The notes: generated by a model not told the origin, from the sequence alone. DNA of 64,000 bases from Thalassia testudinum (GCA_037157565.1 JAZHRO010000012.1:59387501-59451500); one strand, 5' to 3'. Shown: positions 12,430 to 24,464, counted from the first letter of the stretch. Numbers and translations: made by a program.

Positions 12430-12834
12430 CTAATTGTGCACCCCTACTCCAAAAAGTCTAGCTATAAGAAAGTGTGTAGTGGGTAAGGGCTTCAATTCGA
12501 TCACGGGTGGGCCTGAGTCAAAAATGGGAATAGGAGGAGCAAACTCGAGAGTGGGAATCTGCTGATCCGTATGCACGTGAATTCCCGCTGATTCGCTACC
12601 TGTAAAATCAGTTGTGACTGAGTTAATGGAAAACCCGTTAGCTGTAGTAACATCTTTCTGCAATAATAGGGGCGATTTAGTAATATATGGATCAGGACAG
12701 CTGGATTCAGGGGTGCTGTGGTCAGAAGCACACCTTAAACAGTTAGATCCTCGGGGAGATATGTGTAATGCAGTGGTTTCAGTCCCATGTGGATCGAGGT
12801 CTGAGAACCCTGATAGTGTAGACGAATGAGACAT
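12430..12834 (-). CDS. Element B ORF downstream of protease, unknown
   Basis: A 134-codon frame beginning MSHSSTLSGFSDLDPHG and ending just before the 3' UTR. It is rich in S, T, P and acidic residues with no enzymatic motif. In A the same place (between protease and RT) also holds a low-complexity acidic/proline linker, so this is probably the linker left after loss of RT to integrase. It could instead be a translated tail of the gag-protease polyprotein. Confidence 0.45.
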   Translation of the reverse strand: MSHSSTLSGFSDLDPHGTETTALHISPRGSNCLRCASDHSTPESSCPDPYITKSPLLLQKDVTTANGFSINSVTTDFTGSESAGIHVHTDQQIPTLEFAPPIPIFDSGPPVIELKPLPTTHFLIARLFGVGVHN

Positions 12835-12903
12835 TAGGTCGTCACAAAGGAGCCCAATGTTACCACAATATGCTGGATCTTTGTCTTCACCATCCTCCTC
12901 TAT

Positions 12904-13506
12904 TCAATCACAGTCAAAGTTCTTTGCTGCCCTAAATATGTCTAGTTGAAGTCGCTCATTGCCTAGGGCAATCTCCATACACCCAGATGCACAATCGATG
13001 TTCGCTCGGGCTGTCGTCAGACATGGGCGACCCAAAATAATTGGTGCATCTCGGAGATTAGGAGGAACTTCCATATCGAGAACGAAAAAATTTGCGGGAA
13101 AGCAGAACCCGTGGACTTTCATGATCACATTCTCAACCACCCTCCTAGGTGTTTTGACTGATCTGTCAGCCAGCTGAATCATGACCGAGGTGGGCTTCAA
13201 CTCCCCAAATCAAAATTGATCAAATACGGCAGTGGGAGTTAGGTTGATGGACGAATCCAAATCTAGAAGGGCCCGATCAAATGGAGAATCCTGCAAAAAG
13301 CAGGATATGAGTGGGATACCAGGGTCTTTCTTCTTCGGCGGTAGGTCAGCTAGAATCACGGCGCTAGCCTCTTTCGACAATACCTCCTGTCGTCCAATTC
13401 TCGGTTGTCGCTTTGGGGTACAATAGTCCTTGAAGAACCTAGCGACAGCGGGAATGTGATCGATTGCCTCGAGGAGGGGGACCTGAATATGTACTTCCTT
13501 GAACAT
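12904..13506 (-). pseudogene. Element B retroviral-type aspartic protease
   Basis: Two frames (13210-13506 and 12904-13200) together cover an Athila-type protease. Visible blocks: RFFKDYCTPKRQPR, LPPKKKDPGIPLI, FDRALLDLDSSINLTP, TVMIQLADRS-like, then PIILGRPCLTTARANID. The catalytic triplet region normally reads DLGAS(I/V)N; here G is replaced by D (DLDSS), which should abolish or weaken activity. In this family the enzyme releases gag and pol proteins from a polyprotein. It follows the gag frame directly and is followed by a linker ORF, not by RT. Confidence 0.75.
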
Positions 13507-14118
13507 CGATTTCAGGTCCTCAAAATTCCGCGTGTCCTTTTTTCATACTGCATTTCGTGTCAGAGCCTCAGGAAAACGGATATGAATCTCAGGGTTAAGT
13601 GGCCTCTTACCCTTATCTACCGTAGGTGGCTCCTGAGATGGAGGAGTCGAACTCACCTACGGCGAAGGGTGGGAAAAATCAGGACCCGCCTGCCTAAGTG
13701 GTGGGTCGAATGTCTTCCTTCCGCTCTGCAAAGAGATAGCGTGTGCATCGGCTTGCTATCCATGAGGTGGTGGGGGAGCGGGAGGAGCAGAATACGCAGG
13801 ATTTTGCAAAGGCAACTGGTGTTGCGCGTAATCGGGTGGTGCAGGAGGTGCCTGTAGCATGGCGTGTGCCTGTCCCTGCAGTGCCTGAAACCTAGGTGGG
13901 GCACCCTGGTTCTGCACATATCTAGGATTCGGGAAGGGTTGGGAGGGCAAGGCTCCCTGAGTCCTATGCTCCTACAACAGTTGGTTCTGCGTGTTCCGTA
14001 TGGTCTGAATCTAATCAGCCATTGCCTTCATAATATGCAAGCTATCTTGTGTAGACTTCCTCATCGATTCTTGCAGCTCCTCTTTCAGTGCCTCCAAAGG
14101 GTCAGCCCACTTTGGAGG
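13507..14118 (-). pseudogene. Element B gag, 3' part (after element C insertion)
   Basis: Minus-strand frames here read a proline/glutamine-rich linker (for example 13756-13950, with APPAPPDYAQHQLPLQNP) and lead into RFPEALTR and then protease, the usual gag-to-protease junction in Athila elements. Several stops interrupt it. It joins to 24465 when element C with one GGAGG copy is removed. ORFs on the plus strand over this stretch are shadows. Confidence 0.6.
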
Positions 14119-15840
14119 TGATGTAAGCACGTTTACACTACTTAAGATGTCTATTTATGCATGTTCTTAAGCATAGGATTGAATTGCATGCTATAAATAT
14201 TGCATAACATGCATCATCTTGCATTTAGAGTAGTTTGAATAAAATGGAGGTTAATTGTCTCCTTTTATGTTCATGGGCAGGGTAAATTTTTTATCGGGGC
14301 CTCGGATCGAAGATCCAACCGTATAGATGTGATCAGGGCGATGATTGGAGTTCAACGACTCCAAGATCGCCCTAATCAGACATCTGTAGCATCAGATAGA
14401 GATCGAGGAACCCTAGAAGATCAAGGGCCAAGATGGTGTGAATCCGCACTTCAAATGACAAATCCAATAGCATGGATGGATTCGAATTGACGATCGCAGC
14501 CTAACGACGCAAAAATCGAGTCATTCCGACACCTGTGGCACCATCTACATCATCCAGAAGATGGACAGCCAAGATGGCGCCACGTGGCGCCTGTGGCGCC
14601 ATCTTGGCTGCCCAATCGTCTGCACGCATCCACTAAAGGTCTTCACATCAGCCCTTCCCCGCCATTGGATCAAGATCCAATGGCTGCGACGTGCGCACGC
14701 TTAGGTTAGGCGCTCGACACAAACGTGCCCATAGCACGTTGGTCGACCGCTCTAACACGAAGCGCAGGCACACGTTCGATCCGTGCCGCGCTGCAATTGG
14801 AGCGGAAGCGCGCTCCCGATCTACCGCACGATGGTGATCCAACGGCCGCGCGCGCTCATTCAAGATGACACACCCACGCATGCCCGTGTGTGACGCAGCA
14901 TTGCACGCGATGGGGCGCGCAGAAGAGGCGGGCAGAGGTGCGAGATAAGCTGTCCGATCTCGCGATCGGACCGCTGAGATCGGCTGGACGTGCGCATGCG
15001 TTGAACGCACGGGCAAGCGAGAGGGTGCGCGCGCCGCCCACTACGCCCATGTTCGGACCTTTAGCGACGATTTTATCCGTCACTAAAGGTCCTGAATTAA
15101 TGTTTTAATAGTTGTAATGACCAAATTGCCCCCACTCCCTGCAACTATAAAAAGAGACCCCCTCCACATGAAATTCTCATCCCTTCCTTCTCTTCTCTCC
15201 TTCTCCAAAGCTCAAAAGAAGCTTGTCCCACACCCAGGATGCTTCTCGCGATATAGAGTCAATTTTTCGTCCCCCTTTCGGAAGCGGATCCCGCGACGAT
15301 GATGACGTGCTGCCTCGTTCCCATTCTTCCCGCTTCGTCCTCCTTCGTCCTGCTCTGTCCTCCTTCGTCCAGGCGTCGTCTTGTCCGGCTCGTCCTCCAA
15401 GTGACCCTCGAGGAGGATATCTCTCTCCCCATTCTTTTTATTGCTTTCTAGAATAGATTTACTGCTTTCTAAAGTAGATTTACTGCTTTCTAGTGTAATC
15501 ATTTTCCCACTTTCTAGTCATAATATTTAGTGTAATGAACAATCCTTTCGATAATGAATTCCATGTGCATTCTGTATCTCTTTTGATTTTTGTTTGTATT
15601 ATTCTCTCTCTCTCTTCTATTTATTGTAACTAGTTAGATAGCTATAATTAATTAAATTACTTCGTGACAAATAAAATCAAACGCGTTGTTTTTAAATCAA
15701 ACGTCTGCCTCCCTGTGTTCGACCCGGGATTTTCATTCTGGTGTAAATTTTATTTGTTGAACACGAGTTCTTCGCTTTCAAACTACGACGACAGGTTTTC
15801 AAAATCGAACACGTTAGCGTAGCAACCCGTGCATTCAACA
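14119..15840 (+). repeat. Element C 5' LTR
   Basis: 1722 bp, TG..CA ends. Contains a 17-bp-arm hairpin (14566-14582 / 14594-14610, CAGCCAAGATGGCGCCA), a second hairpin just upstream of the TATA box (15055-15068 / 15079-15092), TATA 15144-15153 and the GTTCGACCCGGG block at about 15718-15729. ACTACGACGAC at 15782-15792 is nearly complementary to the 5' end of tRNA-Asp. Confidence 0.92.
15144..15153 (+). promoter_or_regulatory. TATA box of element C 5' LTR
   Basis: ACTATAAAAA about 1 kb into the LTR, conserved in the 3' LTR (23783-23792) and, reversed, in solo LTR H (about 43279-43289). It sits about 55 bp after a conserved TTTAGCGACG hairpin, so U3 is about 1.0 kb and R-U5 about 0.7 kb. Confidence 0.65.
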
Positions 15841-15843
15841 TTT

Positions 15844-15861
15844 TGGTGCCGTTGCCGAGGA
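15844..15861 (+). promoter_or_regulatory. Primer-binding site of element C (tRNA-Asp)
   Basis: TGGTGCCGTTGCCGAGGA starts 3 nt after the LTR end. Plant tRNA-Asp(GUC) ends CCCCGGCAACGGCGCCA, whose complement is TGGCGCCGTTGCCGGGG, so the match is 16 of 18 or so. This is where reverse transcription is primed. Confidence 0.85.
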
Positions 15862-16981
15862 AGGCGATTCTCTTTGATTTTTTCTTCGCATTTTCTAACT
15901 TACAAATCATTTACCTTACTTCTCTCCTTTCTTATTGTGATTGCAGGTACTCTTTCGAGACGAGCAAAAGCGGCAGATTGGAGTAAAGTGTTGTGGAAGG
16001 TTTTGTAAGTTATCCCCCACCTCCCACCCATTAGATTTCATTTCACCACATAATAACACAAACATCAATCAACCTAGGTGTTCTTATAAACTCTAAGGGA
16101 AGATTGTTTGTTGTTTGACACCCATACCCGCCCCAACCTCCACACATAAAAATAAAATAAAAATCTCACAGAGGTACACAACCTCATCTGATTTTCAAAC
16201 TCAACCGGTAAATCGATCTTTGGAGCCGGTACACACATTCAAACACATAATTGAGTAGAAATCAGATTAGGTAATCATTTGTGTGCCTAATTAAGTGATG
16301 CAACAGGCCAATTGTTTGAGTTGATTGGGCCGCACCACTTCAATTAAAATCAACTCATTAAGTAGCTGCCACTTAGGTTCAACTATTAGGGATTTACCAG
16401 GCACTCCACATTCTTTTAAAGCTTTAAAGGAAAACATCTTCACCTGTGCTTTCAAAACCTAGTGTTCCAACAAAACTTGTTTGAAAACACCTAAAGTTGA
16501 ATCCTAAAAGCTACTAAGCAAGATTTGAACCCTAAAATTCACCACATCAAAAATAATCTTGCTTGAAAACCACTGGTTGTGCATGCACACACAAATCAAT
16601 CAATCATTAAGGGTACAACCTAGATAAAGGGCCCATCACATTCCAAAGCACATTCAAACCTAGCCCTAAATAAAACAGAGTAGACGTTGGCCTTAAGGAT
16701 TTGACTTGCTCTTCAGAGTCCAGAACGAGATTATTTTCGATTAGTCTGTTTCTACTGTTCAATCTGATGTCTAGCTAGGGGAGCGGAATCAAACGATCGC
16801 GGTTGGGGGGTACACTAGGAACCGGAGGCGCAAGCTGAAGGAAGAACCTTCTCCCCAGTCCCTCCTTCTAACTGGTTGGATTGAACAGACAAAAGTAGAT
16901 CAAATCGTTCCTTTATCTCAAGATGGGTTTTGGGAGTCTGTAGGTCTTTAGGCTAGCCCACTTAAGGACAGGTTTGATTGT
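15862..16981 (+). other. Element C leader (5' untranslated)
   Basis: About 1.1 kb between PBS and ORF. No ORF of note. The stretch near 16770-16870 (GGGGAGCGGAATC.. CTTCTCCCCAGTCC) resembles the reverse of B's leader at 26130-26200, suggesting shared leader ancestry between C and B. Confidence 0.5.
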
Positions 16982-17832
16982 TTGTATTGCAGGGTGCCTT
17001 TCTTCCTCCCATCTTTCATGAATCCTTCCACATATTACACGCATTCCCGCTCTTTCCCTCCTGTTTTGAATTATCCTCAACATGACGATTATCTCGACTC
17101 GTATTGTAATCAACCATCAGTTTGTTGGGATAACTCGGATTGGGGATACAGTTCTGGACCTCCGAGTTTAGGGTCTAACCCTGAACACTATGATTGTGAT
17201 TTCTATCCTTCTTAGAGCCACATCGATTATAGATCGTCAACTTTTCATGAACAACCTAATACAATCTACAATCAAGAAGGATACATTGATCCTTACCCAT
17301 CCTCTGATTACACTGCCTTTAGGTCATCACCATCTTTTGAACAATCTGAAATGACCTATTATCAGGAAGGGTATAACGAATCTCAATTCGTTAATTCCCC
17401 TGCTTTGACCCCAAACCCGCTCAACCCTGAACCAACTCATTTGGTTCAGGGTAACCAGGTTCAAGATAAGGTTCTGGCTAACTTGAGGAATATCATACAA
17501 TCTTTAGAAGTTCAGCTAATACCTTGCATTGAGAGATTGGAGCCCCTGATTGAAATGATTGATGATTTGAACAAGTCTTTGTTGGATTGGTTCCAGGATG
17601 TTAAGGATAAGAAGCCGGGTGAGTTTCTACTTGGGAAGTTAGCGAAATTGAGGATGAGATTTGTGGTCGCTTTGATTCAATCATGGGATGATTCCCAGGA
17701 TGAACCCTCTTCAGGAAAGCCAATGTCAGAACCCATTCAGTCACCTGTTGGGGGGGACACATGTTACGAGGCTGACCAGATTGAATTAGAGCAACCAATT
17801 AAGGAAGATATGATTTCTTCACCTAAGATCCC
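16982..17832 (+). pseudogene. Element C ORF, 5' part, unknown protein
   Basis: Frame starting at 16982 or at MNPSTYYTHSRSFPPVLNYP (about 17020) and running to the insertion of solo LTR F at 17832, with one in-frame TAG at 17213-17215. The N-terminal half is rich in Y, S, P and N; the second half has a possible coiled-coil stretch (LRNIIQSLEVQLIPCIERLE) and then acidic residues. No zinc knuckle, protease DTG/DSG, RT or integrase motif. It occupies the place of gag-pol. The phase is the same on both sides of F, so it was one frame of about 415 codons before F arrived. Function unknown; a gag-like or accessory role is only a guess. Confidence 0.65.
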
Positions 17833-20550
17833 TGGCTGAGTGTTTCACGGTGTTATAAATATTACATTCGTTGCAGTATATTGTGAAAAACTATCACCAG
17901 TTTATTATAATTTATTACTCGAAATTAAAAATTTCCCGAGGTCGAACTCAGGGAGCACACTATGATTCCAGAAGCTTACAAATTCATAATTACAAAAATA
18001 CACAAGAGAGAGGACAGAAGAATCTTTTCTTCTCTTCTTTTCTTTCCCGTCTCTTCTCTTTCTTTTCTCTTCCTTTTCTGCCTTTCCCTTTTTCGGACGT
18101 CTAATTCTCTGAATCAGACGCCTTATCGGCCCTGTTGCTACAGTCCTCCTTCTTTCTGCAGCAGCTTCTCTACCTTCTTATTTCTTCACCTCTGTTGTGG
18201 TTCTTCTTTTTCTCTTCCTTTTCTCTACTGCTACTTCTTCTTCTTCTTTCTTCTTTCTTCTGCGTCTTCTTCTCCTTCTTCTTTCTTCAGTAGCTCCTTC
18301 CTTCTTCGTCTTCCTTTTCACTCCTCCTCCTTTCTTCTCCTTTTTCTTTGCTGCGGGAGCTTTGTGGCTAAGTCCTCGCCGGCCGCTCTTCTTCCTCACC
18401 TGTTCCTTGCACACACGAGCGCAAAACCTAGCCCTACCCTCCCCGTGCGTCTCTCTCTCTCTGAATCTCTCTTCGGTACGCTCCCGGGTTATCGGGTTGG
18501 TTGCACGCCCGGGTCCAGGAGCACCAGCGTGGGTGTGGTGTGCGAGGAGTGCACAGATCAGGGTAATCGGGTCACGGGTCAGGTCCGCGTGGGTAGTGCT
18601 GCGGACGAGACCCGGTGAGTGAGGGCGAGGGACCTCACCCCAGTGTTTCGAGGCGATAAGCCAGGAACACTTTTTCAATTTATGTGTGGGCGCGCACCCA
18701 CACACTTCTGAGGTGGGACTAAAGTCCCACCTACTGCTTCGTGCGTCTACAGGCAGGTGGCTCGAGTAATTTGGGGCAGCAGCCGAGGCCTACGACCCCA
18801 ATTGAAGACCTGGACATGCTCGCACCTCAATTCCGCGTCGCCTGGGGCTTATGCCTGGAGCGGATGGACCTGAAGAAGCTCGCGAAGCAGCTTCAACTTG
18901 CTCGACAATGGCAGCGAGCACCTGGGTCCTGAAAACACTAAAACGGCCTCGCAGCCACGTCAAAAGTCTCAGGGAGGTTCTCCAAGGTGTGGCGAGTGTG
19001 CAGAGGTGGTCGGCGAGACGTGAGAGTGCTTGTGGCCGTGCGCCTAGGGCACACTGCGTGCGTGAGAGTGGGTGTGTTCGGGGGGTGTTGTGGAGGTATG
19101 GCGTGGTGAATGGAGTGCAGATTTAGGGTCAGTGAGGTGTCGTGGTGCTTAAGGGGTAGCTGGCGAGGCGGATGGAGGCGTGGAGCGGCGGGAACGCCTC
19201 GCTAGAGGGCGGCCGGAGATGGAGAAGGTGGCAATGGACAGTGGTGGTCGGTGGGTGGAAACAGCAAATTAATAAGGGGGAAATAAAGGAGAGAGTAAGG
19301 GGAAGAGTGTTTACCTACTTAACTGATGAAAGGGGAGGAGGAGGCACTCGGCGTGTGCCTGCCGACGCCAGAGACGAAGATGCCCAGAGGGGGGTAACAG
19401 CGATGAGGAGGAGGTCAGGAAGGTGCCAGCTGGTGCGGCCTAGCACGGGAGGACGAGGCGGAGTGAACTTTGCTGCAGGTACGGCAGCAGAGCGACGAAG
19501 GGGAGGAGGAAGGGTCACCGGAGCCTGTGGGCGCTTGACCGGAGGAGGAGACGAAGTTTGGGGGTTTTCCTTGGCCAAAACAGGCATGAGACGACCGGAG
19601 AGCCCTGCCGTCCCTTAAATAGCAGCTGGCGAGAAGAGAATCTCGAGGAGAGATCGTGGAGAGCTTGCTGGAGTTGGCTGGAAGTGGAGACCCATTCCTC
19701 TCGCACGTTCGCACGAGAGGAGCGGGCAATGGCAGGACATGGGAGGAGGTCCCTGCGGAAGAGGACGATGTAGGGAACCCCCCTTTCGTTTCTGAAAGTG
19801 ACTCCCACACCCTGTGCGGTGCCATCCTCCGCGCAAAGTCGTCGGAGGTATGGGCAGCTGCGCGGGGTGGCAGAGGGATCGTTCTGTAAAGAACGAAAGG
19901 GAAGTTGGGGGGCAGAATGCAAGGGTTCAAAACGATAAGGGTTGAAAAGTAATTCAAGAGGACTAATTTGTAAAGTAGGTCAAGATGGCCTTCCCTTAGG
20001 TCCAAATTTTGGTATAAACCTAATTTGGACCTAAGGAATATAATGGTGAAGTTTAATTTTATGTTTGACCACGTTTGAATGATCAATTTGCATAAAAACC
20101 CAAATTAGGTCAAAAATTGGGTATGGTTCTCAATTTAGGCCAAGACAGGTTCCACTGGCCAAATTGAAGGTTCTAAACCCTAAGAAATATTTTTCCATAA
20201 ATTTTAGAAGGTTTATTTGACTTTTATCTTGCCAGGAACTTCATGAATTAAAGCAGATTTATTTTTAGGGTTACAGAATGTCATTTAATTCCTAGAAATT
20301 GCTATAACCCTTTTCAGATCAAATCACCCCCACTTTCTCTCTTGTTAAGTCCATTTGACCTGTGTTTAGACCCTTAGACATCACGTTTGTGTACTGCATT
20401 GGTAAAATTATAGTTTTACCCCTTGCGTGTTGATTTATATTCAGATTTATATTTCTTTTATTTAGGCTTCCCCTTGGGTTTTGTAGGAGCTTTTGTATAC
20501 TTATTTAGGTCAAAATGTGCTAGTTAGGACTCATGATGAGGCTCTCATCA
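17833..20550 (-). mobile_element. Solo LTR F (A/D/E type) inside the element C ORF
   Basis: 2718 bp, starts TGGCTGAGTG and ends CTCTCATCA, with ATCCC on both sides (17828-17832 and 20551-20555). No PBS or PPT. Contains the 'cgaggtcgaac' block (17938-17950), a GACGTCT pair near 18095-18122, the GGTGGGACTAAAGTCCCACC hairpin (18712-18731) and a TTAAATAG TATA-like box near 19614. CGTTGCAGTATA at 17869-17880 is a one-mismatch form of the tRNA-Asp-like segment. Numerous ORFs on both strands over this LTR are low-complexity artefacts. Confidence 0.92.
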
Positions 20551-20555
20551 ATCCC

Positions 20556-20955
20556 TGAGCCGGGGTACGAGGAAACGTATGTCTCCTTGGAACAGAAAGT
20601 GACAGATGATTTTGAGGCTTACATTAATACGGATTTCGATTCTGATGGTGATGATTCAAGTTGCAAAGTCTCACGCGAGTTTACAGAACACGATTTTTGT
20701 GAGACGATTGGGCCTGAGGAACCTGAAAGATCATTTGATAGCCCAACAACTGAGGAAATTGATTTTATTAGGGCTCATATTACGAATCTAGAATCGCATT
20801 TTTTGGAGGATTCAATTCAATGCCCTGATTGTCAGTTACACCCCATTGAGCTTATCGATGATTCTGTTTCTGAGATAATTAGACCCAAGTCAATTCTGAT
20901 TCAGCCACATCTTTTAGACTTGGAAATTTCAGATGGGGAGCAAGAGGTCCTATAA
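20556..20955 (+). pseudogene. Element C ORF, 3' part
   Basis: Continues the frame from 17832 in the same phase and ends at a stop at 20953-20955. Strongly acidic, with a DSDGDDSS run and EEPERSFDSPTTEEIDFI, then a CPDCQLHP pair of cysteines that is too short to be a zinc knuckle. The upstream methionines at 20533 lie in the inserted LTR, so the apparent start there is not real. No known domain. Confidence 0.65.
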
Positions 20956-22744
20956 TTTGACATGTTGAATGAGGAGGATAGGAGCCGGGAAATTTTGATT
21001 TGGGAAGCAAGTTCTGGAGGAAGTAGAAGATTGAGTTGAAGGGTTCCTATTAAGCTGAAACCATCAAACCAGGACTCTTACAACATCTGCTCTGAGGATG
21101 TCCAACCTAAGCATACATTTAATGATTATCCTTTCGAGCTTGATTTCTCTTTAACCCGACTTTTTGGTCTTGGGTTGCATCCTCATAAATCGTAGGCCCG
21201 ACCCCGCTTGCATACTGATTTTAGGTTTTGGGTAATTTTTCTCCAGAACCTGAGATATTCTCGATTATGGGGTATGGGTCTGCACCACAATTTGGTCCAC
21301 ATCTGTGGACCTCTACTGACAGGTCAGAGGTTGCTTATGTTTATTCTATTTCTGACCTGCACCTGTGAATTCTTTATTTCTCTTCTTTGTATAGTGTGCC
21401 TAGCTGAAGGCACTAAATTCAGCATGTATACAGTTTTTTAGTTTTCATCTCGGAGCGGACCTGACATTCATGCAATTCAGGTGCTTTCTATGCTATTCCA
21501 CTCTGTTTTATGTTTTTTTTAATACAATGAGGACATTGCATTAGATAGGCATGGGGGAGTGGATATTCATCTCTGAATTTATTCGTGAGCTCCGTAGATT
21601 TATTTTATTGTCTTCTTTTTTATAAAAAAAAATTATGGAATTAGGAAAGAGAACTTGGGTTTAAGAAAATTTTCAATCTTAGGAAATATTACATTATGAT
21701 TTGAACACAAAGACCCTTCAAGTCTTTGGACTTAATCAGCCCGTGTATCTACTAAAATGTAGATTTATTTTTCGAGTCCTCGCCAACCTAAATTCTATTT
21801 TAATTGGAGTAAATAAGTTTGGGTGATAAGTACACGACTTATCAACCTGCCCTCTGATTTGAGGGAACTTTGAGTTTCTAGCATCTACACACTTTCTTGT
21901 CACTGACTCGTTGTTCGGTGATTCTAACGGAAATTGGGTAGCTAATGAACCTTCTAGGGTGATATGGCTGGCAAGTTATTGTAGGTAACAGGCCATAGGT
22001 AGGTTGTTTAGAGCGCAGTCACTGGACCTTTCTCTTTTTGCTGCTTTTAGGTAAATCTTAGACCAGGGAAGCCACCTACTTAAAAAAGAAAAAGAAAAGA
22101 AAAAAAAAGGAAAAAAAGGAGAAAAGAAAAAAAGAAGAAATAAGCCACACTTCGCCGCACAAGTATGGCTGGTAAGTTGTCGGTGGTAACAGCTCAATAA
22201 ATGCATTGAAAATTTCCAAAACACTCAGGAAGAAGTGGAGAAGTAGAATAAATGGGGAGATATACACTGGATTCACCCTTGTGTTGACCCCGTAAAAAAA
22301 TAAAAGTAGGGAAAAAGCTACTGGTTGTAAAGATACACCTTTGGGCAGAATTCTTTTTTAGGTCACCTAGAGGTGTAGAAATCCGAAGTCCGTTTTAATT
22401 ACCGGTCAACGAGTTTATCACATTCACAATAAGATGCTTAGAACTTAGGGTTCTCATAAAATCTTGGGTGAGTTGAATGGCCGTAGAAAGCCACTCTTAA
22501 ACCCTAAAACCTAAAAATTCAAAAAAATTAGAAAAGAAGGAAAAAGAGAAAAATAAAATTTTCTTGAATAAGGCGAGGGCTTGAGGCGGTCTGCATTTTG
22601 GCTGATACTTGGGCACTGTTGTGTCTTTGAAAGTTTAGATCCTAATTAGACATTTTCTTAATGATTGAAAATAAACTTAAGCCCAAAAAAACGAACCTGA
22701 TTTTTTTTATAAATAGCATATAGTTTTTGCTAGGGACTAGCAAA
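20956..22744 (+). other. Element C 3' untranslated region with second polypurine tract
   Basis: No real ORF. ACAATGAGGACATTGCATT is followed by a GATAGGCATGGGGGAGTGG tract (21546-21564), an upstream copy of the PPT. An A-rich purine tract lies at 22080-22140. The hairpin TTTTGCTAGGGACTAGCAAAA (about 22725-22745, stem of 8) precedes the terminal PPT. Confidence 0.65.
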
Positions 22745-22761
22745 AGATAGGCGTGGAGGTA
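22745..22761 (+). promoter_or_regulatory. Polypurine tract of element C
   Basis: AGATAGGCGTGGAGGTA directly before the 3' LTR start TGATGTAA at 22762. It is less purine-pure than the upstream copy at 21546. Confidence 0.75.
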
Positions 22762-24459
22762 TGATGTAAACACGTTTACATTACTTAAGATGTCTATTTA
22801 TGCATGTTCTTAAGCATAGGATTGCATTGCATGCCATAAATATTGCATAACATGCATCATCTTGTATTTAGAGTAGTTTGAATAAAATGGAGGTTAATTG
22901 TCTCCTTTTATGTTCATGGACAGGGAAAATTTTTTATCAGGGCCTCAGATCGAAGATCCAACCGTACAGATGTGATCAGGGGCAACGATTGGAGTTCAAC
23001 GACTCCAAGATCGCCTTAATCAGACATCTATAGCATCAGATAGAGATCGGGGAACCCTAGAAGTTCAAGGGCCAATATGATGTGAATCCGCACTTCAAAC
23101 GACAAATCTGACTGCACGGATGGATTCAGATCGACGATCGCAACCTAACAACGCAAAAATCGAGTCATTCCGACACCCGTGGCACCATCTACATCATCCG
23201 GAAGATGGACGACCAAGATGGTGCCACGTGGTGCCATCTTGGTCGCCCAATTGTCTGCACTCATCCGCTGAAGGTCTTCGCATCAGCCCTTCCCCGCCGT
23301 TGGATCAAGATCCAACGGCTGCGACGCGCCCACGCTTAAGTTAGGCGCTCGACACAAACGTGCCCATAATGTGTTGGGCGAGCGCTCTAACACGAAGCGC
23401 AGGTGCGCGTTCGATCCGTGCCCGCGCTGCAATTGGAGCGGAAGCGCGCGCCCGATCAACCGTACGATGGTGATCTAATGGCCGCACGCGCTCAATCAAG
23501 ATGACGCGCCCACGCACGCCCCGCGGGTGACGCGACATCGCACGCGATGGGGGCACACAGAAGAGGCGGGCGGAGGCGCGAGATAGGCCGTCCGATCTTG
23601 CGATCGGACGACTGAGATCGGCTGGACGTGCGTGTGCGTTGAACGCCCGGGCAAGCGAGCGGGTGCTCGCCGCTGCCCACTACACCCACGTTCGAACCTT
23701 TAGCGACGGTTTTATCCGTCACTAAAGGACCTGAATTAATGTTTTAAGAGTTGTAATGACCAAATTGCCTCCACTCCTTGCAACTATAAAAGGAGACCCC
23801 CTCCACACGAAATTCTCATCCCTTCCTTCTCTTCTCTCCCTCTCTAAAGCTCAAGAGAAGCTTGTCCCACACCCGGGATGCTTCTCGCGAGATAAAGTCA
23901 ATTTTTTCGTCCCCCTTTTAGAAGCGGATCTCGTGATGACGACCGACGTGCTGCCTCATTCCTATTCTTCCCGTTTCGTCCTCCTTCGTCCTACTCCGTT
24001 CTCCTTCGTCCAGGCGTCGTCCTGTCCGGCTCGTCCTCCAAGTGACCCTTGAGGAGGATATCTCTCTCCCCATTCTTTTTACTGCTTTCTAGAATAGATT
24101 TACTGCTTTCTAGAGTAGATTTACTGATTTCTAGTGTAATCATTTTCCCGCTTTCTAGTCATAATATTTAGTGTAATGAACAATCCTTTCGATAATGAAT
24201 TCCATGTGCATTCTATATCTCTTTTGATTTTTGTTTGTATTATTCTCTCTCTCTTCTATTTATTGTAAATAGTTAGATAGCTCTAATCAATTAAATTACT
24301 TCGTGATAAATAAAATCAAACGTCTTCCTCCCTGTGTTCGACCCGGGATTTTCATTCCGGTATAAATTTTATTTGTTGAACACGAGTTCTTTGCTTTCAA
24401 ACTACGACAACAGGTTTTCAAAATCGAACACGCTAGCGTAGCAACCCGTGCGTTCAACA
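22762..24459 (+). repeat. Element C 3' LTR
   Basis: 1698 bp. Its U3 start contains TGTAAACACGTTTACA (22765-22780), a 7-bp-stem palindrome. Hairpins at 23211-23240 and 23697-23728, TATA 23783-23792, GTTCGACCCGGG near 24337 and ACTACGACAAC at 24401-24411 all match the 5' LTR. Confidence 0.92.
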
Positions 24460-24464
24460 GGAGG

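Larger units (their letters stand above)
14119..24459 (+). mobile_element. Element C: non-autonomous LTR retrotransposon with one unknown ORF
   Basis: Complete plus-strand element flanked by GGAGG (14114-14118 and 24460-24464). LTRs 14119-15840 and 22762-24459 both run TGATGTAA...TTCAACA. PBS at 15844-15861 is complementary to tRNA-Asp; PPT AGATAGGCGTGGAGGTA is at 22745-22761. The internal part holds one ORF (16982-20955, split by solo LTR F) and no protease, RT or integrase motif. The LTRs differ by several percent and by a 22-bp indel near 15685, so the insertion is not recent. It sits in B's gag. Confidence 0.92.

Noticed and set aside
13405..14121. Plus-strand ORFs of 150 and 85 codons
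   Set aside because: Antisense shadows of element B gag and protease.
17962..18705. 218-codon plus and 175-codon minus ORFs
   Set aside because: They read a CTT/GAA-rich tract of solo LTR F, giving runs of S, F, L or K, E, R; low complexity, not genes.
20533..20555. Start of the 140-codon ORF at 20533
   Set aside because: These codons belong to the inserted LTR F and its TSD; the real frame comes from 17832.
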